From Combretum micranthum (Eukaryota; Streptophyta; Magnoliopsida; Myrtales; Combretaceae), in assembly GCA_024138025.1 (NCBI GenBank), contig JAMXBD010001597.1, forward strand, positions 186,001 to 250,000: a stretch of 64,000 nucleotides of DNA, given 5' to 3'. A program made the position numbers and the translations under genes. The notes below the pieces were generated by a model that worked only from the letters and a program-made list of their open reading frames with translations, did no database searches and was not told the origin of the DNA. Below, in pieces: positions 12,658-22,847 of this stretch. The first letter of the stretch is position 1, and the number at the start of each line of letters is the position of its first letter.

Positions 12658-13482
12658 TTAGGTGGTGTCATTGGTTGCTTCCTGATCTCCTTGATTCTCT
12701 ACTTCTGGTGCTACTATTGTGGTAAGGGTTTGGGACCTACTCCTCAAGAATCCACTTGGTTCATAAATGTTCCTCCAGTGCTGATTATTTCTCCTTCCTT
12801 CTTCTTCAGAGTCGAAGATCATCAAAGGGTTGTTTCTTGCAATAGTCTCCATAGAGACATCTTGGCTTAACCTACAAGGAGGTATCAGGCTGGGAATTAA
12901 GGGACTATCCTCCCAAAGAGATGCAGATGGAGTTTCCTCAGGTTCTAGGTCCTCCTCTGGGTCTTCTTCGAGATCTCCTTCGGTTTCCCTATTTCCCTCG
13001 TTCTCCTGGGCATCTCCCATAATGAAGTCCTCTTCCGGGATTACATCCAATTGCATTCCGATAGAGTTTGGTTGGGTGCTACATTTCGATGGCATTGGAA
13101 CGATATGTTTATAGGCAGCATACCAGTAGAAACCTTCTTCCTCATCAACTTTCAGCTAGTTGCTGTGGTCTGCAAACTCGTCATGTGCATAAATGTAGAG
13201 GGGTCCTAATTTGTTTCATGTTAGAAAGTCTGGGATCTTTCGGGTTCCTTCGTTCTTTAAGATAAAGGTCATTTCTTGTAGCATGGTTTCCTTATACATA
13301 AAGACCATCATCCTTTCAACTACATAAATTACTTCCACATCACTCTACCTTTGTCTTCTAAGGGCATCAAATCTCGCTTCTTCAGGTAGGTTCCTCCATA
13401 GAGAATATTTCAAACCTTTCCTCCAAAGTTTAAACATTTCCCTGGCGGTTCGAGGTCTTCCTACTAGCGTGAATTCATCGCA
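12658..13482 (-). pseudogene. Extra leader ORF upstream of gag in element A, unknown function
   Basis: On the minus strand one reading frame runs for 275 codons from 13482 to a TAA at 12658-12660. Only three internal stops (TAG, TGA, TAG) break it, all before 13130; the last 145 codons from an ATG at 13093-13095 are fully open. The first third is basic (RPRTAREMFKLWRKG), the middle has aromatic-rich blocks (LGPLYIYAHDEFAD, GFYWYAAYKH), and the end is strongly acidic (EEDPEEDLEPEE). The clean frame with few stops suggests former coding. I do not recognise a family. It lies between the primer site and gag, where Tekay elements are not known to me to carry a gene. It could be a captured host fragment or a family-specific leader protein. 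Confidence 0.5.
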
Positions 13483-13487
13483 TAGGA

Positions 13488-13540
13488 CTCAACCTAAGAC
13501 GATAGTTCACATCTCAACCTGAGACAATAGTTCACAAAAG
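13488..13540. repeat. Two-unit 25-bp direct repeat in A leader
   Basis: CTCAACCTAAGACGATAG and CTCAACCTGAGACAATAG, each followed by TTCACA, stand head to tail. Confidence 0.75.
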
Positions 13541-13700
13541 TTTCATTTGGTCCTTAAGGAAATTTCGAGCTTTTTCCTTTACTTTCGAGAAGGTTAACTA
13601 TCCAATAGAACAAAAATATGATCATATCTTAAGCTCAAGTTCTAGCTTCTTATTATCTATCTTAAAGTCTATTTCTACTATCTTTTATCTTAAAACTTGC

Positions 13701-13712
13701 GCTCTGATACAA
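13701..13712 (-). promoter_or_regulatory. Primer-binding site of element A (initiator-Met tRNA)
   Basis: Minus strand TTGTATCAGAGC matches the complement of the plant initiator tRNA-Met 3' end at 11 of 12 positions (TGGTATCAGAGC). It lies eight bases inside the 5' LTR end (TGCCACGCC at 13721). It primes minus-strand DNA synthesis. Confidence 0.85.
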
Positions 13713-13720
13713 ACTTAAAC

Positions 13721-14155
13721 TGCCACGCCCTCGGAGGCACCTTAAACATGGCAATCTACCGCACATAATATTAAAGCTAATAAATAATAACCTTAGTCAT
13801 GCAGGAGCTTCGATATCACGTGCAAGGCGTGCTTCCAAGATAGTAGGAGACTCACAGGGGTATTATGTTTAAGTAGATAATAAAAGCATGCAAGAACATA
13901 TATAGATAAACATGTAATATTCACTAGAATAAAGCCTCTTACAACTTCTTAGGGGCATTCCCCCGTTCTAATAGTCTTGTTCAACCAAGCCATCATCAAA
14001 ATATACATAAATATAAAATAAGTCTACTATAGAGATTTTTCTTAGAAGTCTACATCCAAAACTAAATAAATATAAACTTCTTCCAAAAACTCCTAGTAGC
14101 TTTGGCTCATACTTGACAAAAGGAGTTCCTTGGTGCCAACCATAAGTAATCATAC
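13721..14155 (-). repeat. 5' LTR of element A, inner part
   Basis: Starts TGCCACGCCC beside the primer site. Interrupted at 14155/14156 by Athila element B; the last five bases, CATAC, are B's target duplication. Continues at 32345. Confidence 0.9.
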
Positions 14156-15980
14156 TGAAACTGCAATAAACCACACTTCTCAACATTCTAAAGATTTTAA
14201 ATTTCAAACACGAGCGGATTACTTAACCGGTCAGCAAAATCACCGGGTACAAATCAGTATATTCTGGAAAGTCCAGGTCGTATCCACAGGGAGCTAATGG
14301 CTAATTACTAGACTTAAACTTTTGCCCTAATCTAAGCAATTGATTTTTCAGATGTGTAATTAATCTATATTGATCTAAATTAAAAACTAGATTTCAAATG
14401 ATTTATCAAGAACTAAAACCATATGTTCCAGCAACTATTATGAGGGATTTAGGTTTAGGAGATGCAGATGATATATGAATGATGTATTTTTATTCTCATG
14501 TGAAATGACTCATGCTTTAAAGTGATATATAACATTATTGGGATTGGATATCAAATTCATCTAAGAATTGCTCACCTCTCGATGTAACAAAATCTTTCAT
14601 AGCATAAACTATCCTATTAAGGTACTTTATCTATGATTTTAGGTCAATAGCATTTTGCTCTCACCAAAATTACTATTCTAGTTAAGAATACAAAACAAGC
14701 ACCGTTAAGTGACCCAAATTTGTAACCCTAACCGCATAAAGATTAATGTCTTCTCAAGTTGTATCACAGATTTACATATTTCTATGACAAATCATATTCA
14801 AAAACCTAAGTTTTGCTTGTGCGGATCATTGAATCCTTCTCAGGTATCTTTAATCCTTTCTATCTAATCTATGTTGATCAGGCATAAACTAAACATATTA
14901 CAAACAAAGATAATCAAATTCCTAAATAATCAACACCAATATCAATTCAATTCATGCATCAAATCATCGAATCCATTCATACATATTCATAATTAACAAT
15001 GAAAACATGCATTTCAATATACAATCAAGCATAAACATAAGAGAATAGAGATTGAAAACACCTTGAAAATAGTTCCTTTTCAGAAACGGGAATTTCCAAA
15101 TCCAAAATCCCACAATTGTAGCCAATGCTTGATTGTAGCTAAACCCTAATCCACTCTAAGTTGCTAGAACATTAGGGTCTTAGTGCCCTAAAAGAGAAAC
15201 AAACAAGAACATTTTGTTTTCTAATCTTTCTGAATATTTTCGTGTATCTGTTGTTTCTTTTGCTCTCTCAAAACACTGTTAAATAGAGCAAAATTCCGTG
15301 AAGAATACAGACTGACATAGATGTACGCCGGCAGTTACAAAATATACGCCGCCTGCGTAAATGTAGATCTGCCCGGCGTTCGTTGTATGAAAAGTGCCTC
15401 TTCAACTTACGCTTGATGAACACTGGCTGTGTTGCTTCAAATCTAGCCTACGTAGATCATCATTCAAAATTTCCCCAAAGGATCACTGCTTAAAATACGG
15501 CCGTAATCAATTTGGTAATTGATGTACTCAGGCAAGTACGCTGGCTGCGTTGAATCCCAAAAGGCCAGCGTTCATTGCTTCATCAAACCCTACATTGGTT
15601 GCGTTCAAGCCTGCGTTAAGGATTTGTACTCTGTGGACAAAGTACACAGGCACCACGCCGGCTGCGTTGATGCAGAATTTGCCGACGTAAATCCTTATTC
15701 CAAATGCTTGCTCCAAATCTCTTCCACCCTGGCTGCGTGGAAGACTGCGTTAAGAAATTGGCTTCTGTGGTCGTTCTACACAGCCTCTACACCGGCGGCG
15801 TTGGATCCTTTTGAGCCGGCGTACATGTTGATCTTCAACCAATTGCTTTGGAATTTGCTCATTACTTCTTTGTTGACCTGATTTCACAAAATTTTTACTT
15901 ATAAATTCAAATTCTACTTGATTTCTATCAAATCTGTATCAATTTTATCCACAAAATGTATGTAAAATATGAGTTCATCA
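14156..15980 (-). repeat. 3' LTR of Athila element B
   Basis: Plus strand runs TGAAACTGCA...GAGTTCATCA and pairs with 30520-32339. A TATA-like box (minus CTATTTAAC, 15278-15286) has a CT-rich flank. Upstream of it in transcription order, at 15320-15830, is a GC-rich zone with many ACGCCGGC / GGCTGCGT words, reported as a finding. The 120-codon plus frame across this zone (15519-15881) comes from those repeats and is not considered a gene. Confidence 0.95.
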
Positions 15981-15996
15981 AATTCCCCCACACTTG
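15981..15996 (-). promoter_or_regulatory. Polypurine tract of Athila element B
   Basis: Minus strand AAGTGTGGGGGAATT directly precedes the LTR start TGATGAACTC. It follows a GAGGACAAGCAACAATTC block, which is characteristic of Athila/Tat elements. Confidence 0.92.
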
Positions 15997-17400
15997 AATT
16001 GTTGCTTGTCCTCAAGCAAACTTGCTAAGAATCCTTCATAGATTGTACCAATTTTACTAATTTATTCAAGCATCTTCTCAACTTGGGACTTGCAATTATA
16101 ATGACCTACTGCTCAAATCAACTTGTGAGCTTGTGATTTGATTACTAAAATCAAGATTCAAAAGTTAATCTGGAAAAATCAATCTTTAATCTTCATTTTT
16201 AACAATAAAACTATCTAATCCAAAAGTAAGCACAATTCCACTTAGGAAAAATACTCATTTAAACTTCAATGGATTTTTAGCATACATATAATCAAAGTAA
16301 CAAAGAATGAAAGCATATAGTATCTATTCAATCCCTAGATTATCTCCCCTTTTATTACAAGTCTTATTTTTATTAAACTTTTGCATCCTTTTTGCCTTTC
16401 TTTTCATACAAGCACTTATTATTATTTTTTTTATTGGGAGGTTTTTGTCTCCATCTTTATTTTTAAACTTTTGCCCATTCATTCCCTTATCGTTATAGTG
16501 AGTTCATTGAGTCGGTACATCCGGGCTCATCACCCAAGTGACCAGGTTTTAAGATACCCCTAAGAACTCTTCCTCACTCTAACATTCAAGTTTGAATACT
16601 TATAACTCATTTTGAGTTAGCAAAGTAGTGGCTATGCTTGTTTCTTTTGCAATTCAATACTAAGACTTTTTTATAGGGAATCACTAAGAAATGAATTTCT
16701 TTTACTTCTTTCACTAATTGTTAAATGACTTCTCAATAGAAAAATCCAGTGATTATATAATAGCTAACTATTCCTTGAAGTAAACCTAGTTATTTTTCTC
16801 AAAAGGACTTAACTTACTCTCAAACTTCAAATTTTAGAGCTAAAAACAAAGTAAGTTAGCTTCTTAGAGATTCAACTTCTCAATATTGAAAAAGTAATCC
16901 ATTCACAAAAGTTAATGAGTAAGACCTTTAGCAAGTTATTTCCATTTCAATTTAGATGCTATCCACTATATTTTGAAACAAATCTCAAGATTCTTATTTT
17001 CTTTCAAAAAATTTAGACCTTAAATGTGCTAGATCAAGAACAATTAGCATGGGTACAAGCATCATGAATACAACTCATATTTCACCACTCATCACCATAT
17101 TTAGTTTCAATACTATCTTTCCCCCACACTTAAGATATACAGTGACCTCACTATGCGAAATAAAACAAATAGAGAAAGGAATAAGTGAAACTAATAACTT
17201 CCCTGAAAAAGCTTGCATGATACCAAAACGATAGAGTGTAGCTGCAAGATGCTGCCCTGTAATAACTACAAAACAAATAAAAAAGATAAAGGAAAATAAG
17301 AAGTTAAGTTCTAAGAGTTAGGTTAGTTAGTTAGAGTCTACCCATAGGGACTTGGGTGCTCAAATTATATACAGATCATAGCAAATATAAACAAAACAAA
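15997..17400. other. Element B 3' untranslated region
   Basis: AT-rich sequence between the extra ORF and the polypurine tract. A second TTCCCCCACACTTAAG block at 17120-17135 resembles a duplicated polypurine tract. No coding region was seen; small plus-strand frames near 16307-16563 are T-rich and not supported. Confidence 0.5.
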
Positions 17401-18633
17401 TCAAAATCCATAAGAGCTAACAGGGACTCTAGCTCTCTGCCTCCGTGCTGGAGCTGCTATCCTCATCTGGGGATGTCTCATAATGCAATTGCGACCCTTC
17501 TCAGGATTGATACAACAAAACATATCCTTGATCGCATGAAACATCTGCTTTCTAAACCCTTTGTTCTTCCTTTTTTCTTGCTTCAGGGTAGTCAAAATCT
17601 GATAATGCCCCTACTCCAATCTATCTAAGGTCGTAACCACCCTATCCCAATCCGATCCAGAAGGTGGAGCCGATGAAGAAGCTGGAGGAGGCGAAACTGA
17701 TGATGAAGGTGGTATCTTAATAGGAATATCTCCAGGGAAGATATCCTGATAATCCTGCTCCTCAACCACAGGTGGTGGCACACCTCTTGGAACTTTAACC
17801 AAACCAAATCCCCTGAAAGGGGCAGATGTAATTCTTTTGCTTGGGATCTCCACGTCCCCTTCAAGTTCTCGGAAAATTTGCATTCCCTTCAGCAATTTGG
17901 TTATATATCCTCCACAACACAAGAACTTAGTTCTTGTGTCATCAGCTTGTCTAAAGATGAAATTCGCCACTTCCACTCCAAGATCAATCCGTTGATTGGC
18001 AATGATGCTGAAGAGGTAAAACATGTCAAACGAAGTTACTGTACTATGACTTGTCTTCTTACAATTCACCGTGTGGGCGATGATATGGTGGAGGATCTTG
18101 TATTCCACTCTAGAAAAAATGGATGCCACCGACTTGGAAGCCACAAAAGGTTCTGTCAAAGGAGCTATCAATTGTAACCAATATGCCTTCTGAGTGATTT
18201 CATTTGCTCCTTTAGGCCAAGAATTCGTTTGCTCCAAATTATTTGTCTCGCTTTCATACAAACCCAACACTCGTCCTATAGACTTTAATCCAATCTCATG
18301 CACCTCTCCATAAGCTTGAAATACAAACTTTGACCTTTCCCCTTCTGATTCCACCTTCAAGGTGGAAAGAACCTCAAGTGTGAGATTCTTATAGGCTGGT
18401 TCTCTCCATTCAAACACCCTCAACCAAGTTGGATCCCGGATCAATTCAACAACCTGGTTTCTAATCCCAAACTCATCCAACAACTCCCAATCCATGTATT
18501 GAGAATTGATGAAATCCATCTTCATTAACCTCCTCTTGTTGTCTTTGGCGTATTGCTGGCTGGATAAAACATTTCGAGCTTGTGCACTTGATGAAGATTC
18601 AGTGGTTAGTGGTCTTTTTTGTCTGGGGGCCAT
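17401..18633 (-). pseudogene. Athila extra 3' ORF (ATHILA ORF-1-like, env position)
   Basis: Open from an ATG at 18631-18633 for 340 codons to a TAG at 17611-17613. The same frame then stays open for another 70 codons to 17401, so one stop splits a frame of about 410 codons. The start MAPRQKRPLTTESSSS is basic and Ser-rich. The middle (YKNLTLEVLSTLKV, FQAYGEVHEIGLKSIGRVLGLY) resembles the ATHILA ORF-1 protein family found downstream of pol in Athila elements. Near 17650-17780 it has a Pro/Ser-rich stretch, then a possible coiled coil (DRVVTTLDRLE). This slot is often called env-like, but I see no signal peptide and no clear membrane segment, so an envelope role is not supported. Function unknown. 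A splice acceptor lies just before the ATG. Confidence 0.75.
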
Positions 18634-18635
18634 AC

Positions 18636-19407
18636 CTGCAAATGAGCATACTAGAGAAGCTTAAACATACCAATATGACAGCACCAATCAAGTATGAAAG
18701 CAAAACCATGAAGCCCTGTGCTAGTGTCTGTGAAACAATCAAAAACTAATCCCTAAACATTTGCCTAGATCATGTTGTATCTTAAAAATCATACCCCAAG
18801 CTCAACAAATCACATTAGCATATCAACAGATCAGCAACTCAACCAACACTTGCAAGTGGAATAGTTCAAGGCAGGATGTGTGGAAAGAAACGTTGGTCAC
18901 AAATTAATGCACAATTCACTATTTAGCAAAGTAACAAAGCATAAAACAATTCCACACTACCTATTAACGTAACTGGAGCTTTCAACAAGAGAGACCAAGA
19001 TGAATAAAGATGGACACCCACGAATACGTTGTCTAAATCAAGTACTGAATTGCAATCGATCATCATGAACACTTGAATCAATTAAATTTTGCATTTACAC
19101 CAAAAAGCCCCAAATTCACTTTGTGAAATCATAAACGCATCAAAATAAACCTTAGCTCATGGATAATCAACAAAACATGCTAACTATGTAATCTAATGAA
19201 ATTCAGTTCAAAACAGCCATCAAAATATCTCAAATAAATTCCCAAAATCAGCCAACAATTCAAACATCCAAACCACCTTTCATACTTCACACGGCTCATC
19301 ACACTCTAACCCTTATACACACAAACTCCTCTACCTAAATCCGAGCCACTACAACATACATGGATATCTTGGATAGATTAACAAGAAAAAATGGATAAAA
19401 ATCTTAC
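18636..19407 (-). other. Candidate intron before the Athila extra ORF
   Basis: On the minus strand CAG|GTAAGAT at 19408/19407 is a strong splice donor and CTCATTTGCAG ending at 18636 is a strong acceptor, with the ATG three bases downstream. Splicing would make a short leader joined to the ORF, as reported for some plant env-like transcripts. The interval itself (772 bp) is AT-rich and shows no coding sequence. Inference from splice consensus only. Confidence 0.45.
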
Positions 19408-19462
19408 CTGATAGTTGTAAAATAATCCAAGCTAGGAGAAATGACAATACACACCGAGAGGA

Positions 19463-19470
19463 GTTAAATG
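19463..19470 (-). promoter_or_regulatory. Candidate internal TATA-like box upstream of the Athila extra ORF
   Basis: Minus CATTTAAC resembles the LTR box CTATTTAAC of the same element. Like the LTR box it has ACGCCGGC words immediately upstream (19495-19805). Transcription from here would start near 19430 and pass the splice donor at 19407. Confidence 0.35.
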
Positions 19471-19494
19471 TGGGGAAAACAAAGAAGAATAGAA

Positions 19495-19805
19495 GTAAAT
19501 ACAAAAGTGGACAGAGCATGCAGACAGAACCTGTTAATTTTCGAGTTGCAGGTCCTACGCCGGCAAAATTATCGACTTCGCCGGCGGCTTTGAAGCCAGT
19601 GTTGTCAATTCAACTTTCAATTTTTGAGAAAGAATGGCAGGCAGTATGTGTAAATACAAAAGTGGACAGAGCAGGCAGACAGAACCTGTTAATTTTCGAG
19701 TTGCAGGTCCTACGCCGACAAAATTGTCGACTACGCCGGTGGCGTTGAAGCCGGTGTTGTCAATTCAACTTTCAATTTTCGAGACAGAATGGCAGGCAGT
19801 GTGTG
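19495..19805 (-). repeat. 155-bp tandem repeat, two copies, in element B
   Basis: Copy 1 is 19495-19649 and copy 2 is 19650-19805. Both start GTAAATACAAAAGTGGACAG and hold CCTACGCCGGCAAAATT (or GACA) and a GCCGGCGGC/GCCGGTGGC block. They end at AATGGCAGGCAGT. The copies differ at roughly ten positions. Frames across the repeat (19470-19846, plus) reflect duplication, not a gene. Placed between pol and the extra ORF, the pair may be promoter elements. Confidence 0.9.
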
Positions 19806-20021
19806 TGTTTACGTACAGCCGCGTAGAAATGTTTCCAAAAATTTAATTTAATTTTTTTTTAAAACACATAAGAGTATAATCCATTATCCTGTGTAATTTG
19901 TAACTAAGTAATTTAAAATTACTTACCTCACCCTTTTCTCAAATGGATTTATCTAAAGCTCCAAGAATAATTTACCATGATCTGAAAACTAAAAATTAAC
20001 AAAATAAACACTAAGTTAGAC

Positions 20022-20062
20022 ATGGGTTACCTCCCAAGTAGCGCTTAGTTTAACGTCGCTTA
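20022..20062 (-). other. Conserved post-pol motif of Athila/Tat elements
   Basis: Minus strand TAAGCGACGTTAAACTAAGC followed by GCTACTTGGGAGGTAACCC, about 35 bp after the pol stop. A GCGCTnnTTGGGAGGnAACCC block at this place recurs in many Athila and Tat-lineage elements. Its role is unknown to me; an RNA element is possible. Confidence 0.65.
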
Positions 20063-20095
20063 GCCCGACAGTACTTGATCAATTCAGCTTGGATC

Positions 20096-20878
20096 CTAAA
20101 GATCCATGTCTTTCTTACTTGCCTCCACAAACTTTCTTTCCCAAAAATGCTTCAATTGGTGACCATTTACTTGAAATGACTTTTCCCCATCTCTCTTGAT
20201 CTCAACCACTCCATAAAGATACGCTTTGATGAAGTCAAATGGTCTAGACCACCTACACAGTAATTTACCCAGGAATAACCTTAACCGAGAGTTATAAAGT
20301 AAAACCTTTTGTCCTTCCTTAAACTCTCGATATAGGATTTTCTTGTCATGCCACTTCTTGGTTTTCTCCTTATAGATATGAGCATTCTCAAAAGCATCAT
20401 TTCGAAACTCATCCAACTCATTCAATTGGAGTAACCTATGTTCACCAGCAGCTTGTCTGTCAAAGTTCAAAAACTTTATCGCCCAATAAGCTTTATGTTT
20501 CAACTCTACAGGGAGATGACAAGCCTTTCCATACAGCATGTGATATGGGGACATCCCAATAGGATTCTTATAAGCAGTACGATAAGCCCAAAGTGCATCA
20601 TCAAGCTTTAGCGACCAATCCTTCCTTGATGAATTAACTGTCTTTTCAAGGATTCACTTAAGCTCTCTATTAGATAGCTCCACCTGACCACTTGTTTGAG
20701 GATGATAAGGTGTAGCAACCTTATGTCTCACACCATACTTTGCAAGTAAATTATCAAATTGTTTATTGCAAAAGTGAGTTCCTCCATCACTGATAATCGC
20801 TCGTGGTGTCCCAAATCTAGTGAAAATATTTATTTTTAAGAATTTCAGTACTCCTCGTGCATCATTAGTCCGAAGCGC
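20096..20878 (-). pseudogene. Element B integrase, C-terminal half
   Basis: Continues the integrase cut by solo [12 protein letters not shown] (about 20780-20800) holds the second catalytic Asp and GQVELSN (about 20690) the catalytic Glu. YHPQTSGQ lies between, and [32 protein letters not shown] follows at 20500-20590, as in Athila. The open part ends at a stop at 20096. One in-frame stop lies near 20655. Together with 25695-26188 it would form one integrase. Confidence 0.88.
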
Positions 20879-22798
20879 TGTAAGCCAAGGAAATTTTCAG
20901 TAAATAATTCCAAGATGAACTTCGAAAATAAACCCTAAAAATCACTCCAAATTAAAACCGAACTTTGAACGAGTCCTGAAATATGAACGAAAGTAAGAAT
21001 TCATTAGTCTTGAGAAAATCTAAAAATAAAATAAGGACTACAAAAGTCCTTAAGTCCAAAAACCATTACGTAAGATAAACTGCTTACCTAATCTATAATT
21101 CATAAAAATCGGGATAAAAATAAAACACAGTGATAATTTGCTAAAAAGCAAGTTAATCCATAACATGACAATTTGAAGGATCAGGAAATCACCAAAGGCC
21201 AATTCCATAATTAGGCTTTGGCACGATTAAGAAAACTTTATCTGCTAATAATAAAATATAGACTTTGGAAGTTCCCCAAACGACCAGATTAATAATCCTA
21301 AGAGACGGAAATCACAATAAAGCCCTAACGATCAAGTCAAACTCCCAAGAATCATAGAACGAGTTAGAAATTGAAATCTTGTAATCTTAAGAAGGAAGAA
21401 TTCAAGAAACAAAATAACAAATTAGATAATCCTTAAGTTAACCAGTTGTTCATAACACCTTAAATCGAAGCAAAATAAATTCGAAAACAAAACACTATGA
21501 AGATCCTTTTTCAAAAGCAAATTATAAAAATCAAGATTTCCCCAAAATCATTCCAAAAAAAAAATTGATATTTGACTCAAACTCAAGAAAATCATATCCA
21601 GTAACCATTACCGATGTAACTCCGGATATAATAATTCAATTCGGGATTCCGAAAGTAGTAAGAGATATTAAATACTTATAAAAATAAAATTTAAAATAAA
21701 TTTCTCAAACTAAATACGTTGTATAAACAGAAAATCTCAGTTTCCAATTTGGCAATACCTAAACCGGAAAGCCATCCGGAAACCCTAACCGGAATACAAT
21801 AGAGTAAGTCCGGCAATCTAGCGCCCCTAACTCTAGAGGCCGAAAGTTAGTTTAAATATGTAGAATAGCTCGTAGTAATATAAGTTTATTTAAAAACATA
21901 AGATTGGTAAATTTTTTACCTATTTTGAACCCGTTCAGATACAGACTTCGAAAAGCGTATCCCAGGGCTCGAGATATCAAAAATATACCATTAGTACCGT
22001 TAGGCTCGTAATTCCACGAGATTTCTAAATATATCTGTTATATAATTTTTCGGGTTATAAAAGTTACAGTTATAATCTTTTTACCGTATTTTCATTTCTA
22101 CCGGTAATTGATTATTCTTTTGCACTATTCATTTTATTTCATTACACAATTTTATTATTTTTATAATGTATACCCGATTTCCTAGTAATCAAGTAAACTT
22201 CAAAAACCAGAAAATGAAACCCTAAACCGGTTTAGTTTAAGCTTTGTGAGAAAGACTTAGAAACCCAAATTCCGTCTTTTCCTCGGTTTCTAAATAAGAA
22301 ACTTTTATAAGAAAATTTAATTTTGAATATAGTTCTTGATTATATTTCAAACTAAGAAAAGATTAGATTTTGAGAAAATTCCAACTCCGGGTCATCCCGA
22401 GACCCATTATAGAAAAGCGTGCCCCGGAACTAGAATTTCAAAACTTTCTTTATGAATACTCATTTGAATCGAAATAAAATAAGGATTTCAAAAATATATT
22501 TTTCATAATTTTCCAGCTTACGAAAAATACAGTTATAGCCTTTTTATTCGTATTTCTTACTACCGGAAAATCAAATTGTCTTGTCTACTATTCCTCACTA
22601 TTCACAAGTACCACCTAGTCTACCTATTAGCACACTCTACAAATTCAACTCTTACCATCACTCAAATCAATTCCTTTTCTCCATAACTTTTGTCCCTTAA
22701 CTTTCCCTACAAGTTATGACAACTTACACATCAAAGATTAAATCAATCAAAACAAAATAAAATCAAACTTTTTCTCCACCCAACCCCCACCCCACCCC

Positions 22799-22847
<49 letters not shown>

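Noticed and set aside
15519..15881. 120-codon plus frame with repeated AGCV words
   Set aside because: It lies inside the Athila LTR and is produced by the repeated GCTGGCTGCGT words; the copy in the other LTR (31878-32075) is truncated.
17401..18633. A retroviral-type envelope gene
   Set aside because: The ORF is in the env position but shows no signal peptide, no clear membrane span and no cleavage site; only the Athila extra-ORF likeness is supported.
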